Notes: generated by a model from the letters alone, not told the origin. DNA of 64,000 bases from Winogradskyella aurantia (GCF_002266855.1 NZ_NGJN01000002.1:1-64000); one strand, 5' to 3'; shown: positions 42,580 to 52,344, counted from the stretch's first letter. A program made the numbers and translations.

Positions 42580-44682
42580 ATGAAACTATTTTATGGTGTG
42601 CTTTTTGGCATGCTATTTACACTAGCTTCTTTTGGGCAGGAACAACCTTTAGCCCAAAAAGACAGCTCAAAACAAAAATTAATAGCTCTCAATGAGGTTA
42701 TATTAAGTGGCAAAATAAAGCGAGACCCTGTATTTTCAGTAGTATTTAATAAGTACGCTAAAAAGGTTGTTCAGCCTAAAAATGTGGCAGACCTGTTTAG
42801 TGACTTGAATGGTTTTAGCCTTATTAAACGAGGAAATTATGCCATAGACCCAAGTTTTAGGGCCGCACAATACGAACAACTTAACGTTCAGTACGATGGT
42901 GGAACCAAGGCCATGCACGCTTGTCCTAACCGAATGGATCCTATTACCACACATATTATACCAGAGGAAATATCAAAAATTGAAATCATTAAAGGTCCTT
43001 ACACGGTCCGATATGGTCCTACTTTTGGCGGTATCGTTAACTTGGTTACCCAAAAACCAAATCTTTCAGACCAAGGTCTCAATGTTAAGGTAGCTTCAGG
43101 TTATGAAAGTAATGGTGGAAATATCGTAAACCTCGTTCAATTAGGTCAAACGGAAGAGAAGTATGACGTCTTAGCTACGTTTGGGCAGCGGGATTTTGGG
43201 AACTATAAAGATGGTGACGGCATTGAGATTCCTTCGTCTTTTAGAAGTTTGGATTACGGATTTAAGGCAGGATATAATTTTTCAGATAATGAAAGACTGC
43301 AGATGCAATGGCGACAATCTTTTGGCAGGGACGTTTTACATGCAGGCCTACCTATGGACACCGAATACGACAATAGTTCTATCGCTTCCCTAGATTATAA
43401 AAAATCTGATGTAAATAGTACAATTAACACCCTCACCGGGAAAATGTATTACAGTTATGTAGACCATTTAATGACCAATGCCAATCGACCATCTTTTATG
43501 ATGACCGAAGCTCTAGCTGCTGTAGATGCAACAACCCTTGGTGGCAAGTTTGAAGTGGAGTGGAAGTCAATTGATGGGCTTACCTTTTTTTCAGGCGTAG
43601 ATGCCATGCACGTTGCTAGAGATGGCAGTAGAACAAGATTGGTTAAACTAATGAATGGAACCCCCTTGCCGATGCCTATGGAATTTACAGATAAGGTCTG
43701 GCAAGATTCTTACATCACCGATTTGGGTCTTTTTACGGAAGCAATCTATCTACTAAACACATCCACTAACCTCACTTTTGGATTAAGGTACGATAATGTC
43801 GTTTCGGACATAAAAAATCCTGAAGATGATTTTGCTGATTTGTATGACTTAAAAAAGCGCACAGAGCACAATGTTAGTGGAACGATTTCTGTGAAAAAGG
43901 AAATCTCAGATCAATTTATGGTGCAGGCCGCTTACGGTAGAGGCGTAAGGTCGGCAAATATGATAGAGCGCTTTATTAATCACTTCAATGTTGGTCAGGA
44001 TCCATTTGAATATATCGGTAACCCTGACCTAAAGGCTGAGGTTAATAATCAGTTTGAAATAGGTTTTATCGGGAAAGCACCGTTAACCAAGGGTTTTAAT
44101 AGCTTTAGGTATGAAGCATCTTTTTACTATTCGCTATTTGAAAATTATATAGTGGGTATCATTGATGAAACTAAAACCAGAAAGTTTATGCCCATGCTCC
44201 AACCACAGAATCCTAAAGTATTTAGGAATTTGGATGAGGCTTTTAAAACCGGATTTGAACTTATGGCACAAGTCGATTTTTTAGATGATTTTTACCTTAA
44301 AACTGAACTAGCCTATGTTTACACTGAAAATCGCGATTTAAATGAGTCCTTGCCCTTAACACCGCCTTTAACCTCTAGGTTGTCTTTTGGCTTTGAAAAG
44401 TCTAAGTTTTGGGCCAATGCCGTGTTAAACTTAGTCTCGGAAGCAGTTGAAATTGCACCAAGTTTTGGAGAAATCAATACGGATGCCTACCAAACACTAG
44501 ATATAAGATTTGGGATAACCCCAGTAAAAAACATAAATGTAGGGTTTGCGGCACTTAACGTGTTTGACGAAGCTTATAATAATCATCTTAATTTCTCATT
44601 TGTTAACCAAGCTGACTTTGGCAGAACACCAATAACAGACCCTGGTAGAAATTTTGCGGTATTTTTACAATATCAATTGTAA
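42580..44682 (+). CDS. TonB-dependent receptor, OprC/NosA copper type
   Basis: The 700-residue outer-membrane receptor has a signal peptide (LFGMLFTLASFGQ), a plug domain and a 22-strand barrel ending in FAVFLQYQL. The plug carries HACPNRMDPITTHIIPEEISKIEIIKGPYTVRYGP, which matches the CPNRMDP signature of copper receptors OprC and NosA, and a nearby DGGTKAM. It would import copper at the outer membrane, needed for cytochrome oxidases. A copper substrate is known for the family and inferred here. Confidence 0.85.
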   Translation: MKLFYGVLFGMLFTLASFGQEQPLAQKDSSKQKLIALNEVILSGKIKRDPVFSVVFNKYAKKVVQPKNVADLFSDLNGFSLIKRGNYAIDPSFRAAQYEQLNVQYDGGTKAMHACPNRMDPITTHIIPEEISKIEIIKGPYTVRYGPTFGGIVNLVTQKPNLSDQGLNVKVASGYESNGGNIVNLVQLGQTEEKYDVLATFGQRDFGNYKDGDGIEIPSSFRSLDYGFKAGYNFSDNERLQMQWRQSFGRDVLHAGLPMDTEYDNSSIASLDYKKSDVNSTINTLTGKMYYSYVDHLMTNANRPSFMMTEALAAVDATTLGGKFEVEWKSIDGLTFFSGVDAMHVARDGSRTRLVKLMNGTPLPMPMEFTDKVWQDSYITDLGLFTEAIYLLNTSTNLTFGLRYDNVVSDIKNPEDDFADLYDLKKRTEHNVSGTISVKKEISDQFMVQAAYGRGVRSANMIERFINHFNVGQDPFEYIGNPDLKAEVNNQFEIGFIGKAPLTKGFNSFRYEASFYYSLFENYIVGIIDETKTRKFMPMLQPQNPKVFRNLDEAFKTGFELMAQVDFLDDFYLKTELAYVYTENRDLNESLPLTPPLTSRLSFGFEKSKFWANAVLNLVSEAVEIAPSFGEINTDAYQTLDIRFGITPVKNINVGFAALNVFDEAYNNHLNFSFVNQADFGRTPITDPGRNFAVFLQYQL

Positions 44683-44692
44683 TAGCTGACAT

Positions 44693-44727
44693 AAAAAAAG
44701 AGAGCGCTCCACTAGCGCTCTTTTTTT
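44693..44727. terminator. Strong bidirectional terminator
   Basis: GAGCGCT (44702-44708) pairs with AGCGCTC (44714-44720), flanked by A7 and T7 tracts. It serves the receptor gene and the convergent cytochrome gene. Confidence 0.9.
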
Positions 44728-44760
44728 GTTATAGAAACATCTGTTTTACCTTATGGTATA

Positions 44761-45777
44761 TTATTCGTTTCTTTCAGTAAAGGTTACGTGCCAAATGCCT
44801 CTCACTTCATTTTCAGAATATCCTACGGCCAAATCCTTTGGATATAATTGCTTTATGATCTTATAATCACGGGCTGCTATATTGGTCTTGGGCTTTCCAT
44901 GACATTGCAGGCACATGGTATTCGTAACGATAGGGTAATACACGTGCACCACACCATCTTTTGTTTCTGAAATGGGTTGGGGTTCTTCTTTATTTGCAAT
45001 AACCTGTTTAAAGTTGTTGATATACCTCATCTCCTCAGCATTGGCCATATTATTTTGATTTCTAGGCTTATCCGTGACTCTCTTAATCGAGGCCTTATAT
45101 TCGGTTGCCATACTGTCCGTAAGGTGATACGCGTTTTCGTTACAGAACTCTAGGGCTGCGGCAGTGCCTTCCTTTTGTAGTTTTGTCATAAGGTTCTTCC
45201 CTAAAACAGCTTTGGTGCCCAAGGCATATTGTAACCCAAGGTCTGCATGCGATAGATTGCTCACCGTCTGTTTGCCCTTCTTTTTTCCATTCTGTTTGCC
45301 CTTACCGTTTCCGCGACCCATTCCCTTTTTCTTGCCACGCATCTCGTTGTAATGACTTTCAAACCACTCGGGTTGATCAATATCATAATCATAAATGTAG
45401 TCGGCAATCTTTTCAATGGTTTCCTCTGGGTAGTATGCTTTTGGCATAACACCAAAACGTCTTACGGCGCCAGGCATCTTAGCGTCTGCTTCGTTCGGGT
45501 TTTTAACCCATGCTTGCATAGCTTTAATAAAGGCGTCCTTGGTTGTAGAGTCATTTATATAATGTTTTTTCACCGCTATCATCGGAGGTCCAATGCGGTT
45601 ATCATGGCTCGCCGTAGGGCTATGGCACACATAACAATTGGTTTCCATCAATGTTTTGCCAGGATGCGTCTGCGCTTCTGTGCCCTTGGCTGCCTGAATG
45701 GACTCATATGGATTTTTATGGTCTTTACATCCCACTACACTGAATGAAAGCGCTACTAATATTATAAGGGTTCTCAC
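44761..45777 (-). CDS. c-type cytochrome/DUF3365 fusion lipoprotein
   Basis: The 338-residue lipoprotein (lipobox SVVGC) has an N-terminal mono-haem cytochrome c domain (CYVCHS, about residues 48-52). A Gly/Lys-rich low-complexity linker follows (about 149-175). The C-terminal DUF3365 sensor-like domain has a second haem motif (CLQCHGKP). DUF3365/Tll0287-like domains are redox or haem sensors. It probably passes electrons in the periplasm or signals redox state. Its promoter has a perfect TGAC-N4-GTCA operator. Confidence 0.85.
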   Translation of the reverse strand: MRTLIILVALSFSVVGCKDHKNPYESIQAAKGTEAQTHPGKTLMETNCYVCHSPTASHDNRIGPPMIAVKKHYINDSTTKDAFIKAMQAWVKNPNEADAKMPGAVRRFGVMPKAYYPEETIEKIADYIYDYDIDQPEWFESHYNEMRGKKKGMGRGNGKGKQNGKKKGKQTVSNLSHADLGLQYALGTKAVLGKNLMTKLQKEGTAAALEFCNENAYHLTDSMATEYKASIKRVTDKPRNQNNMANAEEMRYINNFKQVIANKEEPQPISETKDGVVHVYYPIVTNTMCLQCHGKPKTNIAARDYKIIKQLYPKDLAVGYSENEVRGIWHVTFTERNE

Positions 45778-45802
45778 AATTATGGTATTTTTTATGTTAT
45801 TA

Positions 45803-45845
45803 CGAAATTAATAGTTCAAAAATAGTAGTACTATGACAACCGTCA
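45803..45845 (-). promoter_or_regulatory. Crp/Fnr-type operator and -7 box of the cytochrome gene
   Basis: TGAC-AACC-GTCA (45834-45845) is followed on the minus strand after exactly 23 bases by TAATTTCG (45803-45810). Expected start is about 45798. Confidence 0.75.
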
Positions 45846-45923
45846 TAATCAGGGAAATTAATTTCAAAACAGCCCATGGCTAATACTTACGCGTGCACAA
45901 GCTATTCTAATGGATAACTGATG

Positions 45924-46598
45924 CTATGTAATGATGCGTCCATCTTCCATGGTGATGATCCGGTCCGTTTTTTTGGCAAAGTCCTCATCATGGGTCACTA
46001 CCAAAAGCGATAAGTGTTCTAAGTCACTGAGTTCCCTAAAAATAGTAAAGACATTGTCCGCATTGTGACTATCGAGATTTCCAGTGGGTTCATCGCCCAT
46101 AATAATCGACGGACTATTTATGAGTGCCCGAGCTATGGCAACGCGTTGCTTTTCACCGCCAGAAATTTGAGAAGCGCGCTTTTTGGCCAAATGCTCTATG
46201 TTTAAAACCTTTAGCTTTTCAATAGCGTTGTGGGTAATCTCTTCAGGTGATTTTTCGGCAAGTTTTTTTGCCGGAAGCATCACATTTTCTAAAACTGAAA
46301 ACTCAGGAAGCAGGTAATGGAACTGAAACACAAAACCGATATGTTTGTTTCTTATTTGGGAGAGCTCGTTTCTTTCAGCCCCTGTAATCAGTTGGTTATT
46401 TAGATATAATTCACCCTCATAGTCCGTATCCATCGTAGACAGAATATAGAGCAATGTGGATTTGCCACAGCCAGACTTACCCATGATGGAGGTAAATTCA
46501 CCTTTGTGTATTTTAAAACTAATGTCCTTCAGTACATGAAATAATACGGGCTTTTTAAAGGATTTGTTAATATGTCTAGCTTCTAGTATAGGTTCCAT
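45924..46598 (-). CDS. ABC transporter ATPase, MacB/LolD type
   Basis: The 224-residue ATPase has Walker A GKSGCGKST, Q-loop GFVFQFHYLLPEFS, signature ISGGEKQRVAIARAL, Walker B SIIMGDEPTGNLDS and the H-loop VVTHDED. Its start overlaps the permease stop. With the permease and adaptor it makes a MacAB-like exporter. Confidence 0.95.
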   Translation of the reverse strand: MEPILEARHINKSFKKPVLFHVLKDISFKIHKGEFTSIMGKSGCGKSTLLYILSTMDTDYEGELYLNNQLITGAERNELSQIRNKHIGFVFQFHYLLPEFSVLENVMLPAKKLAEKSPEEITHNAIEKLKVLNIEHLAKKRASQISGGEKQRVAIARALINSPSIIMGDEPTGNLDSHNADNVFTIFRELSDLEHLSLLVVTHDEDFAKKTDRIITMEDGRIIT

Positions 46599-47860
46599 TA
46601 TTGTCCTCTAATGATTTTAACAGGGTCTATTTTTTGTGCCTTTTTGGAAGGCAAATAGCCTGCTAAGAAGGTTGAAAGCATGGCAAATGTAAATCCTATC
46701 ACAAAAAATATGGGATTTTGATTTATAGGATAGGTTTCAATGGTTGGCAAGGCTTCTGTTTCAAAGGGAATGGTATCGATTAATCGCGTTAGGCCGTAAC
46801 CAATGAGTAGCCCTAAAACCCCGCCTACAAAACCTATAATTATAGCCTGACTCATAAAAATAAATTGTACATCACGCCCAGAGAATCCTATGGCCTTGAG
46901 TATAGCGATATCGTTCATTTTTTCGTAAATGAGCATATTTAATATGTTGTAGATTCCAAAGCCAGCTACAATAAGTAAGGTGATGGAAACAGCATAAGTG
47001 ATGAGATTTCTAATGGTGGTTCCTGTTTCAAATTGTGCATTGGCGGTTTTGATGTCAATAGCTCTTAAATTAAATTGGTCTTCTATGTCTTGCGCCATGG
47101 GTCTGGCCAATTCTATATCGTATAACTTCACGTTGATATCGGTGATGTAGTTGTTGGCTTTTCCCAGAATACGTTGAATTGTATTGATATTGGTAAAACT
47201 CTGGATGGCATCAATTTCGGCAATACCACTTTGATAGATCCCTACAATCTTTAGCGGAAAAAATCCACCTTCAAGTGGACTTACCTGAACGCGGTCTCCA
47301 ACCTTTAAGGACATCTTTTCGGCTATCCCAGCACCGAGTAGAATACTGTTGTCCGTCTGCTCTAGGGCATCGGCAGAGCCTTCGACAATGTAATCTTTTA
47401 AATTAAAATAGTTGGCCTCTTCAATCGGCCGAATACCTGTTAGGTTTCCGCCAAGTTCAATAGAACCGGCAATGTAAAAAATTTGGGTTTTTATCTGAGG
47501 CAGAACCGCTTTTACATGCCTGTTGCTGCTCAAGTAATCTATAATGGGTAAGGCATTGTGGATTTTCTTTTGCGTGAGCCTGGGTTTAATGGAATGAACG
47601 CTGTTTATACTGTTTTCAAGTTTGTCATATAAGCTAACAGGTTGTTGTTTTGACGGTTTTATTTCATTGTAGATATGAATATGGGGTGTTTGGTTTAAGA
47701 TGAGGTCATCTAGCATGGTGTTTAAACCGGTCATAAAACACACCAAGGTAATATAAGCACCAATACCAAAGGTGACGCCAAGGGCGGCCACACTCGTTTG
47801 CTTTACCTTGGTGAGCAAATGGGTTTTGGCAATGCTTAATATAAGACCCCAGTTCGTCAC
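46598..47860 (-). CDS. MacB/LolC-like ABC permease
   Basis: The 420-residue protein has one N-terminal span (TSVAALGVTFGIGAYITLVCFMTGL), a periplasmic domain and three C-terminal spans with the coupling helix YEKMNDIAILKAIGFSGRDVQFIF, ending in KIDPVKIIRGQ. It overlaps its neighbours by single bases, so the operon is tightly coupled. Confidence 0.9.
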   Translation of the reverse strand: MTNWGLILSIAKTHLLTKVKQTSVAALGVTFGIGAYITLVCFMTGLNTMLDDLILNQTPHIHIYNEIKPSKQQPVSLYDKLENSINSVHSIKPRLTQKKIHNALPIIDYLSSNRHVKAVLPQIKTQIFYIAGSIELGGNLTGIRPIEEANYFNLKDYIVEGSADALEQTDNSILLGAGIAEKMSLKVGDRVQVSPLEGGFFPLKIVGIYQSGIAEIDAIQSFTNINTIQRILGKANNYITDINVKLYDIELARPMAQDIEDQFNLRAIDIKTANAQFETGTTIRNLITYAVSITLLIVAGFGIYNILNMLIYEKMNDIAILKAIGFSGRDVQFIFMSQAIIIGFVGGVLGLLIGYGLTRLIDTIPFETEALPTIETYPINQNPIFFVIGFTFAMLSTFLAGYLPSKKAQKIDPVKIIRGQ

Positions 47861-48951
47861 TATTGCGCTTTATAAATTACAGTATTTTCCGCCAGGCCAG
47901 ACCGTATCTCCACGTATTCCATACTCTCTAAACCAATCTCTATGGTTTTGAGTCCAACATCGGTCAATACCTTAGTATCATCAACGATATAAGCCTTCGG
48001 AATAGTGAGCACGTCCTTGTGTTGGTCAATGATAATGTTGGCTTCTCCAGAAAGTCCGGGATACAGTTTTGGCGGTGGCACGTTAAAAAGGGCTTCTACC
48101 AAAAAGGTCTGGTTTCTTTCATCCTTCTTTGGAAATATTTTTGAGATTTTAGCTTCAAAGACCTGATCTTGATAAGCCTCTAGGGTTACCAATACGTTTT
48201 GCCCCAAAGAGACATTAACAATATCCACTTCGTCCACTAATAATTCAATAACAAAATGGGTGGCACTACCAATGGACGCCAATGGCTCCATGGTGGTAAC
48301 CAATTCACCAGGCTCTTTGTATAAGGCATATAGTTTACCGGACATAGTACTCTTAATGGTAAAATCCTTGGTTGCTATGAGTGAGGATTTATAGTTGTTC
48401 TGTGCTTGTTCTAATGCCGTTTTAAGCTCATTTTCTGTACGTTTTAATTTATCTCTTAGGAGGTTTAAGGAATTGAGCGATAATTGATAGGCCAGTTTTT
48501 TACTGTCGTATTGCGCTTTGGAGCCAATATTCTGTTTCCAAAGGCTAGCTTGTCTAAAAAAATTGATGGAGTCGTTTCGATACCGAAGCTCTGCAGCATC
48601 GATTTCATCGGCGATACCTTTTAAGATAGCGGAGCTGCCCCGGTAATTTTGATAGGCAAGGTCATAGGCCAGTTTAGCGTTTTGGGTGTTGAGTTTTGGT
48701 GTGTTATTCGTAATCTGAATGATGGGTTGGTCCTTTACAATAAGGTCGCCCTCCTCAACAGGGATGTTGTCTATGATACCCGAAACAATGGCGTAGACCT
48801 CATAAATACTATCGGGTTGAACGATGACAGAGGCATAAATAGATTCGGTAATAGAGCGCCGTTGTACTGTAGTTTGCTCCTTGGTTTTAGCACAGGAGTA
48901 AACAACCAATACAAGCAAGGGCAGAGGCCATAATCGTATCCATCTAAACAT
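47860..48951 (-). CDS. HlyD/MacA-type periplasmic adaptor lipoprotein
   Basis: The 363-residue protein has a lipobox (LVVYSCAKT), a lipoyl domain split around a long helical hairpin (about 85-200), and the barrel with FEAKISKIFPKKDERNQTFLVEALFNVPPPKLYPGLSGEANIII. It links the permease to an outer-membrane channel not encoded here. Function: export of an unknown substrate. Adjoins the WG-repeat gene. Confidence 0.88.
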   Translation of the reverse strand: MFRWIRLWPLPLLVLVVYSCAKTKEQTTVQRRSITESIYASVIVQPDSIYEVYAIVSGIIDNIPVEEGDLIVKDQPIIQITNNTPKLNTQNAKLAYDLAYQNYRGSSAILKGIADEIDAAELRYRNDSINFFRQASLWKQNIGSKAQYDSKKLAYQLSLNSLNLLRDKLKRTENELKTALEQAQNNYKSSLIATKDFTIKSTMSGKLYALYKEPGELVTTMEPLASIGSATHFVIELLVDEVDIVNVSLGQNVLVTLEAYQDQVFEAKISKIFPKKDERNQTFLVEALFNVPPPKLYPGLSGEANIIIDQHKDVLTIPKAYIVDDTKVLTDVGLKTIEIGLESMEYVEIRSGLAENTVIYKAQ

Positions 48952-49560
48952 TTAAATTTTTTTAATGGAATAGGTGTTGTTTTTGTCCTTGATAGCAATG
49001 ACCTGTTTGTTTAAAAACTTAGATCTAATTTCCGGTGGTCTGGGCAAAAAATTCTTGGATAATGTAATATGAGTTGGTTTTTTAGATAAATAATGGACGA
49101 TGTCTCCATTGGGGTTTATGGTTAACTCCATATAATTATAGTCAATCATGCGTTTATCCAGAACATCGTTTTGTCCAATAACATCTTTATAGAGTTTAAG
49201 GATAATGGCTAATCCATTATTAAAATTGGTCGCATTTAAAAACTGTGGCTCAATAACGGTTTTACCGCTTGTATCAATGTACCCAAAGTATGATATACCC
49301 TTTTTCTCTTCAACGATCAAACAACGTTCGGAATTAAAAACAGGATAGGCCATATCATCCATTGAAGAGACGACGACATCACTTCTATAGTCGATAACAA
49401 GCTCCCCATTAGTAGTAATGAACGCCCATTCATTTCCCTTTTTAATCGCTGCTAAACCTTCATGAAATGGCGAAATATAGTCAATCCCACTTATATCTTG
49501 AGGGTACATAAATAGGGGAAACATAATTATAGCCGTAAAAAAAAGAATCAAATGTCTCAT
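48952..49560 (-). CDS. Secreted WG-repeat-like protein
   Basis: The 202 residues have a signal peptide (LILFFTAIIMFPLFMYPQ). WG-type repeats follow: YISPFHEGLAAIKKGNEWAFITTNGELVID, and KKGISYFGYIDTSGKTVIEPQFLNATNFNNGLAII. WG (KWG Leptospira) repeats form small beta modules for binding. The gene heads the exporter operon and carries the Crp/Fnr-type promoter. Confidence 0.75.
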   Translation of the reverse strand: MRHLILFFTAIIMFPLFMYPQDISGIDYISPFHEGLAAIKKGNEWAFITTNGELVIDYRSDVVVSSMDDMAYPVFNSERCLIVEEKKGISYFGYIDTSGKTVIEPQFLNATNFNNGLAIILKLYKDVIGQNDVLDKRMIDYNYMELTINPNGDIVHYLSKKPTHITLSKNFLPRPPEIRSKFLNKQVIAIKDKNNTYSIKKI

Positions 49561-49587
49561 GGTAAAAACGCTTTAAAAATTATCCTC

Positions 49588-49630
49588 TAAAACTAAACCC
49601 AATAGTGTAGTAAAACAATGACATTGGTCA
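49588..49630 (-). promoter_or_regulatory. Crp/Fnr-type operator and -7 box of the exporter operon
   Basis: TGAC-ATTG-GTCA (49619-49630, perfectly symmetric core) is followed on the minus strand after exactly 23 bases by TAGTTTTA (49588-49595). Expected start is about 49583, 23 bases before the ATG. Confidence 0.8.
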
Positions 49631-49646
49631 CTGTTGCATCCCCACC

Positions 49647-49946
49647 TTAATTGGAATTTTCAATGACCTTTATAAGGTCTGCTTTTTGTAAGACCCCAGA
49701 CTGGCGCCAAACTTGCTTACCGTTTTTAAATAAAATCATCGTGGGCACACCTCTAACTTGATATTTTGAGGCCAGCAACTGATTTTTGTCTACGTCAATT
49801 TTAACTATCTTAACGCGTTCGCCAAGTTCTTCCTTAACGGCCTTTAAAACCGGTGCGAGCATTTTGCAGGGGCCACACCAATCGGCAAAAAAATCTACCA
49901 AAACGGGTGTGTCGGAATTGATGATAGTACTAAAACTAGATTTCAT
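49647..49946 (-). CDS. trxA: Thioredoxin
   Basis: The 99-residue protein has the active site FFADWCGPCKMLAPVL, the cis-Pro segment VRGVPTMILFKNGK and the GVLQKADL ending. A disulfide reductant. It overlaps the TerB-like gene by four bases and sits next to the stress cluster, so it may be a second, stress-related thioredoxin. Confidence 0.93.
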   Translation of the reverse strand: MKSSFSTIINSDTPVLVDFFADWCGPCKMLAPVLKAVKEELGERVKIVKIDVDKNQLLASKYQVRGVPTMILFKNGKQVWRQSGVLQKADLIKVIENSN

Positions 49947-50317
49947 GTGTTTATTTTTTTAAATTCTAAACTCAATTTTGCTATATAATGTAATTCATTT
50001 TTGCTCATTTTGGCAAAGGCATAGGCTATCTTATTGGCGCTGCGCAATAGCAAGGTCCTCAGCGCTTTGGTAAACTCCTCGGGGTGTTGGTGCACGTAGG
50101 CTATAAATGCATCAAAACAAGATTCAGGAGATCTATTGGCTTTTTGTAATGCATTAAATTGTGTTGTAATCACTTCAATCTGTTCCTCATCCAAGGACGT
50201 CCAGTGCCTTTTCAAAATTTCCGTCAAACTGCGGTACTCATCCATTGACAAGGTGTTATCTGCCTTGGCAATGGCATAGAACAAATAACTGATATGTTGT
50301 AATAAGGCAACGGTCAT
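49943..50317 (-). CDS. TerB-like helical protein
   Basis: The 124-residue all-alpha protein has the TerB-like sequence ISYLFYAIAKADNTLSMDEYRSLTEILKRHW with an acidic Asp/Asn turn, and a second helix pair rich in Phe/Ala. TerB-like domains are linked to tellurite or stress responses and bind metals. It is divergent from the sensor-kinase gene, and a weak TACCTTGT lies at the corresponding distance (50354-50361) from the shared TGAT-N4-ATCA site. Family call moderate. Confidence 0.55.
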   Translation of the reverse strand: MTVALLQHISYLFYAIAKADNTLSMDEYRSLTEILKRHWTSLDEEQIEVITTQFNALQKANRSPESCFDAFIAYVHQHPEEFTKALRTLLLRSANKIAYAFAKMSKNELHYIAKLSLEFKKINT

Positions 50318-50384
50318 AACACCAAATAAAAATAGGGGCTATAGTAATGGCTTACAAGGTATTTAAACCATTACTATTAAAGAA

Positions 50385-50433
50385 TGATAATGATCAGATT
50401 CATCATTTAATAGGCACTAATTTCGTATCTTTA
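50385..50433 (+). promoter_or_regulatory. Overlapping Fnr-type boxes and -7 box of the kinase operon
   Basis: A perfect TGAT-AATG-ATCA (50385-50396) overlaps TGAT-CAGA-TTCA (50391-50402). The second one has the standard 23-base distance to TATCTTTA (50426-50433). Expected start is about 50438. This suggests that the regulator pair controls its own operon. Confidence 0.65.
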
Positions 50434-50460
50434 ATACAGAATTTCTAGACACCTCGATGC

Positions 50461-52344
50461 ATGCTGAGACAAGACCAGGAAATATTCAATATTCTTTTAG
50501 AGACGGTTTCTGAAGCCGTTATAATTGTCGATGAAAAACAGCGCATCATGGAAATCAACAAGGTTGCGGAAGGTGTGTTTGAATACGACAAGGAAGAGAT
50601 TAAAGGCAAGCCCTTAACGATACTCATGCCTTCCAATTACCATGAAAAGCATCAGGAATATGTTGAAAATTTCATTGAGGAATATCAACAGCGCAAAATG
50701 GGTAAAACCACTGATGTTTATGGTCTCAAGAAATCCGGGGAAATTATTCCCATTGAAGTGGCCCTGAATCCGTTTAAGATCTATGATAAGATCTATGTCA
50801 TGGCCTTAATTAAGGATGTCTCTAAGCAAAAGGAAAGTGAGCTCGACCTTATGTTGCGGAGTAAAGCTTTAGAATCCGCGAGTAATGGTATATTAATCAC
50901 CGATGCGCTAAGGCCAGATAACCCCATCATTTATTACAATAGCGCATTCTTAGAGCTCACGGGCTATTCAAAAGAAGAAGTTTTAAATAAGAACTGTCGC
51001 TTTTTGCAGGGTGAGGATAGAGATCAAAAGGGATTGGATAAACTAAGGGAAGCAATAAAGCAAGGTGAGAATTGCTTGGTGACCTTACGTAATTATAAAA
51101 AGGACGGTACCTTATTCTGGAACGATCTGTATGTGACTCCGATTAGAAACGAAAGAGGTACAATTACTAATTTTATAGGTATTCAAAATGACGTTACGGA
51201 GCGCGTTAGGGCAGAAGAGGAGCGCAGCCATTTGGCAACCATCTTTAATGAATCCCTCAACGAGATTTATGTGTTCGACGCAAATACCTTAAAATTTATT
51301 AACGCCAACAGAGGGGCCTTGAAAAATATCGGTTATACCCTGAGCGAACTAAAAACAATGACACCCCTGGACTTAAAGGTGGTGAAAAACGAAAAACAGT
51401 TTAGGACGCGTTTCACAGAACCCCTTATCCATAAAGTGGAAGAGCGTCTGGAATTTGAGACCACCCATAAGCGAAAGGACGGGTCAACCTACCCGGTAAA
51501 TGTGCATTTACAACTCTCCCATTTGAATGAAAGACCTGTTTTTGTGGCTATAATAGTGGATATTTCTGAGCAAAAGGAATATACCACAAAACTAGAGAAA
51601 AAGGTGGAAGAGCGAACCGAACAGCTACAAATGGCCTTGAGCAAGGAAAAGGAGCTCAATGAGTTAAAGACTAAATTCCTGTCCCTGGTCTCTCACGAAT
51701 TTAAGACCCCATTGAGCGGAATCTCAACTTCCGTTATGCTGCTTGAAAAATACAAGCGTACGGAAGAACAGGACCGAAGAAATCGGCACCTGGCCATTAT
51801 AAGGGATAAGGTGCAGTACTTGAATACCATTTTAAATGACTTCCTGTCCATTGAGCGTCTGGAGTCTGGCACCATCTATTATAAGTTCAATGAATTTAAA
51901 TTGAGCAAGGTCATCAATGAAGTGGTCTATAATGCCAACATGTCCCTAAAGGAAGGACAGAACATCAATTACCCCTCAAATATCAATGAGATGAATATGT
52001 TTCAGGATGAGCGTATTATGGAGTTAGCCCTCACTAATATTGTTCAGAATGCCATTAAATATTCAGCAGAACATTCAAAAATCGATATCAGGGTATCACA
52101 GGATGATACATTTACGGTTATCGAGGTGGAGGACCAAGGCATTGGGATACCGGAGAAGGATATTAATAATGTGTTTTCGCGCTACTTCAGGGCCGAGAAT
52201 ACGCTCAATATACAAGGGACAGGCATAGGGCTAAATATCGCCCAGACCCATATTGAGAATTTAGGCGGTACTATCACCATAGCCAGCGAAGAGCATAAAG
52301 GCACCATTGTAACACTTAAAATACCCACGACCAAACATGACTAA
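50461..52344 (+). CDS. PAS-LOV-PAS sensor histidine kinase
   Basis: The 627-residue cytoplasmic kinase has PAS1 (about 8-120), PAS2 (about 135-248), PAS3 (about 258-372), a coiled coil, HisKA with phospho-acceptor H412 (LSLVSHEFKTPLSG) and HATPase_c (about 500-627, DQGIGIPEKDI, GTGIGLNIAQ). PAS2 is a LOV domain: NCRFLQGEDRD with adduct Cys179, Arg180 and Gln183, plus flavin contacts N211, N221 and Q242. PAS1 resembles FixL (ILMPSNYHEKHQEY): His64 aligns with the haem-ligand His, but the distal Arg of FixL is Thr here, so haem binding is uncertain. It overlaps the response-regulator gene by 8 bases. Confidence 0.88.
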   Translation: MLRQDQEIFNILLETVSEAVIIVDEKQRIMEINKVAEGVFEYDKEEIKGKPLTILMPSNYHEKHQEYVENFIEEYQQRKMGKTTDVYGLKKSGEIIPIEVALNPFKIYDKIYVMALIKDVSKQKESELDLMLRSKALESASNGILITDALRPDNPIIYYNSAFLELTGYSKEEVLNKNCRFLQGEDRDQKGLDKLREAIKQGENCLVTLRNYKKDGTLFWNDLYVTPIRNERGTITNFIGIQNDVTERVRAEEERSHLATIFNESLNEIYVFDANTLKFINANRGALKNIGYTLSELKTMTPLDLKVVKNEKQFRTRFTEPLIHKVEERLEFETTHKRKDGSTYPVNVHLQLSHLNERPVFVAIIVDISEQKEYTTKLEKKVEERTEQLQMALSKEKELNELKTKFLSLVSHEFKTPLSGISTSVMLLEKYKRTEEQDRRNRHLAIIRDKVQYLNTILNDFLSIERLESGTIYYKFNEFKLSKVINEVVYNANMSLKEGQNINYPSNINEMNMFQDERIMELALTNIVQNAIKYSAEHSKIDIRVSQDDTFTVIEVEDQGIGIPEKDINNVFSRYFRAENTLNIQGTGIGLNIAQTHIENLGGTITIASEEHKGTIVTLKIPTTKHD

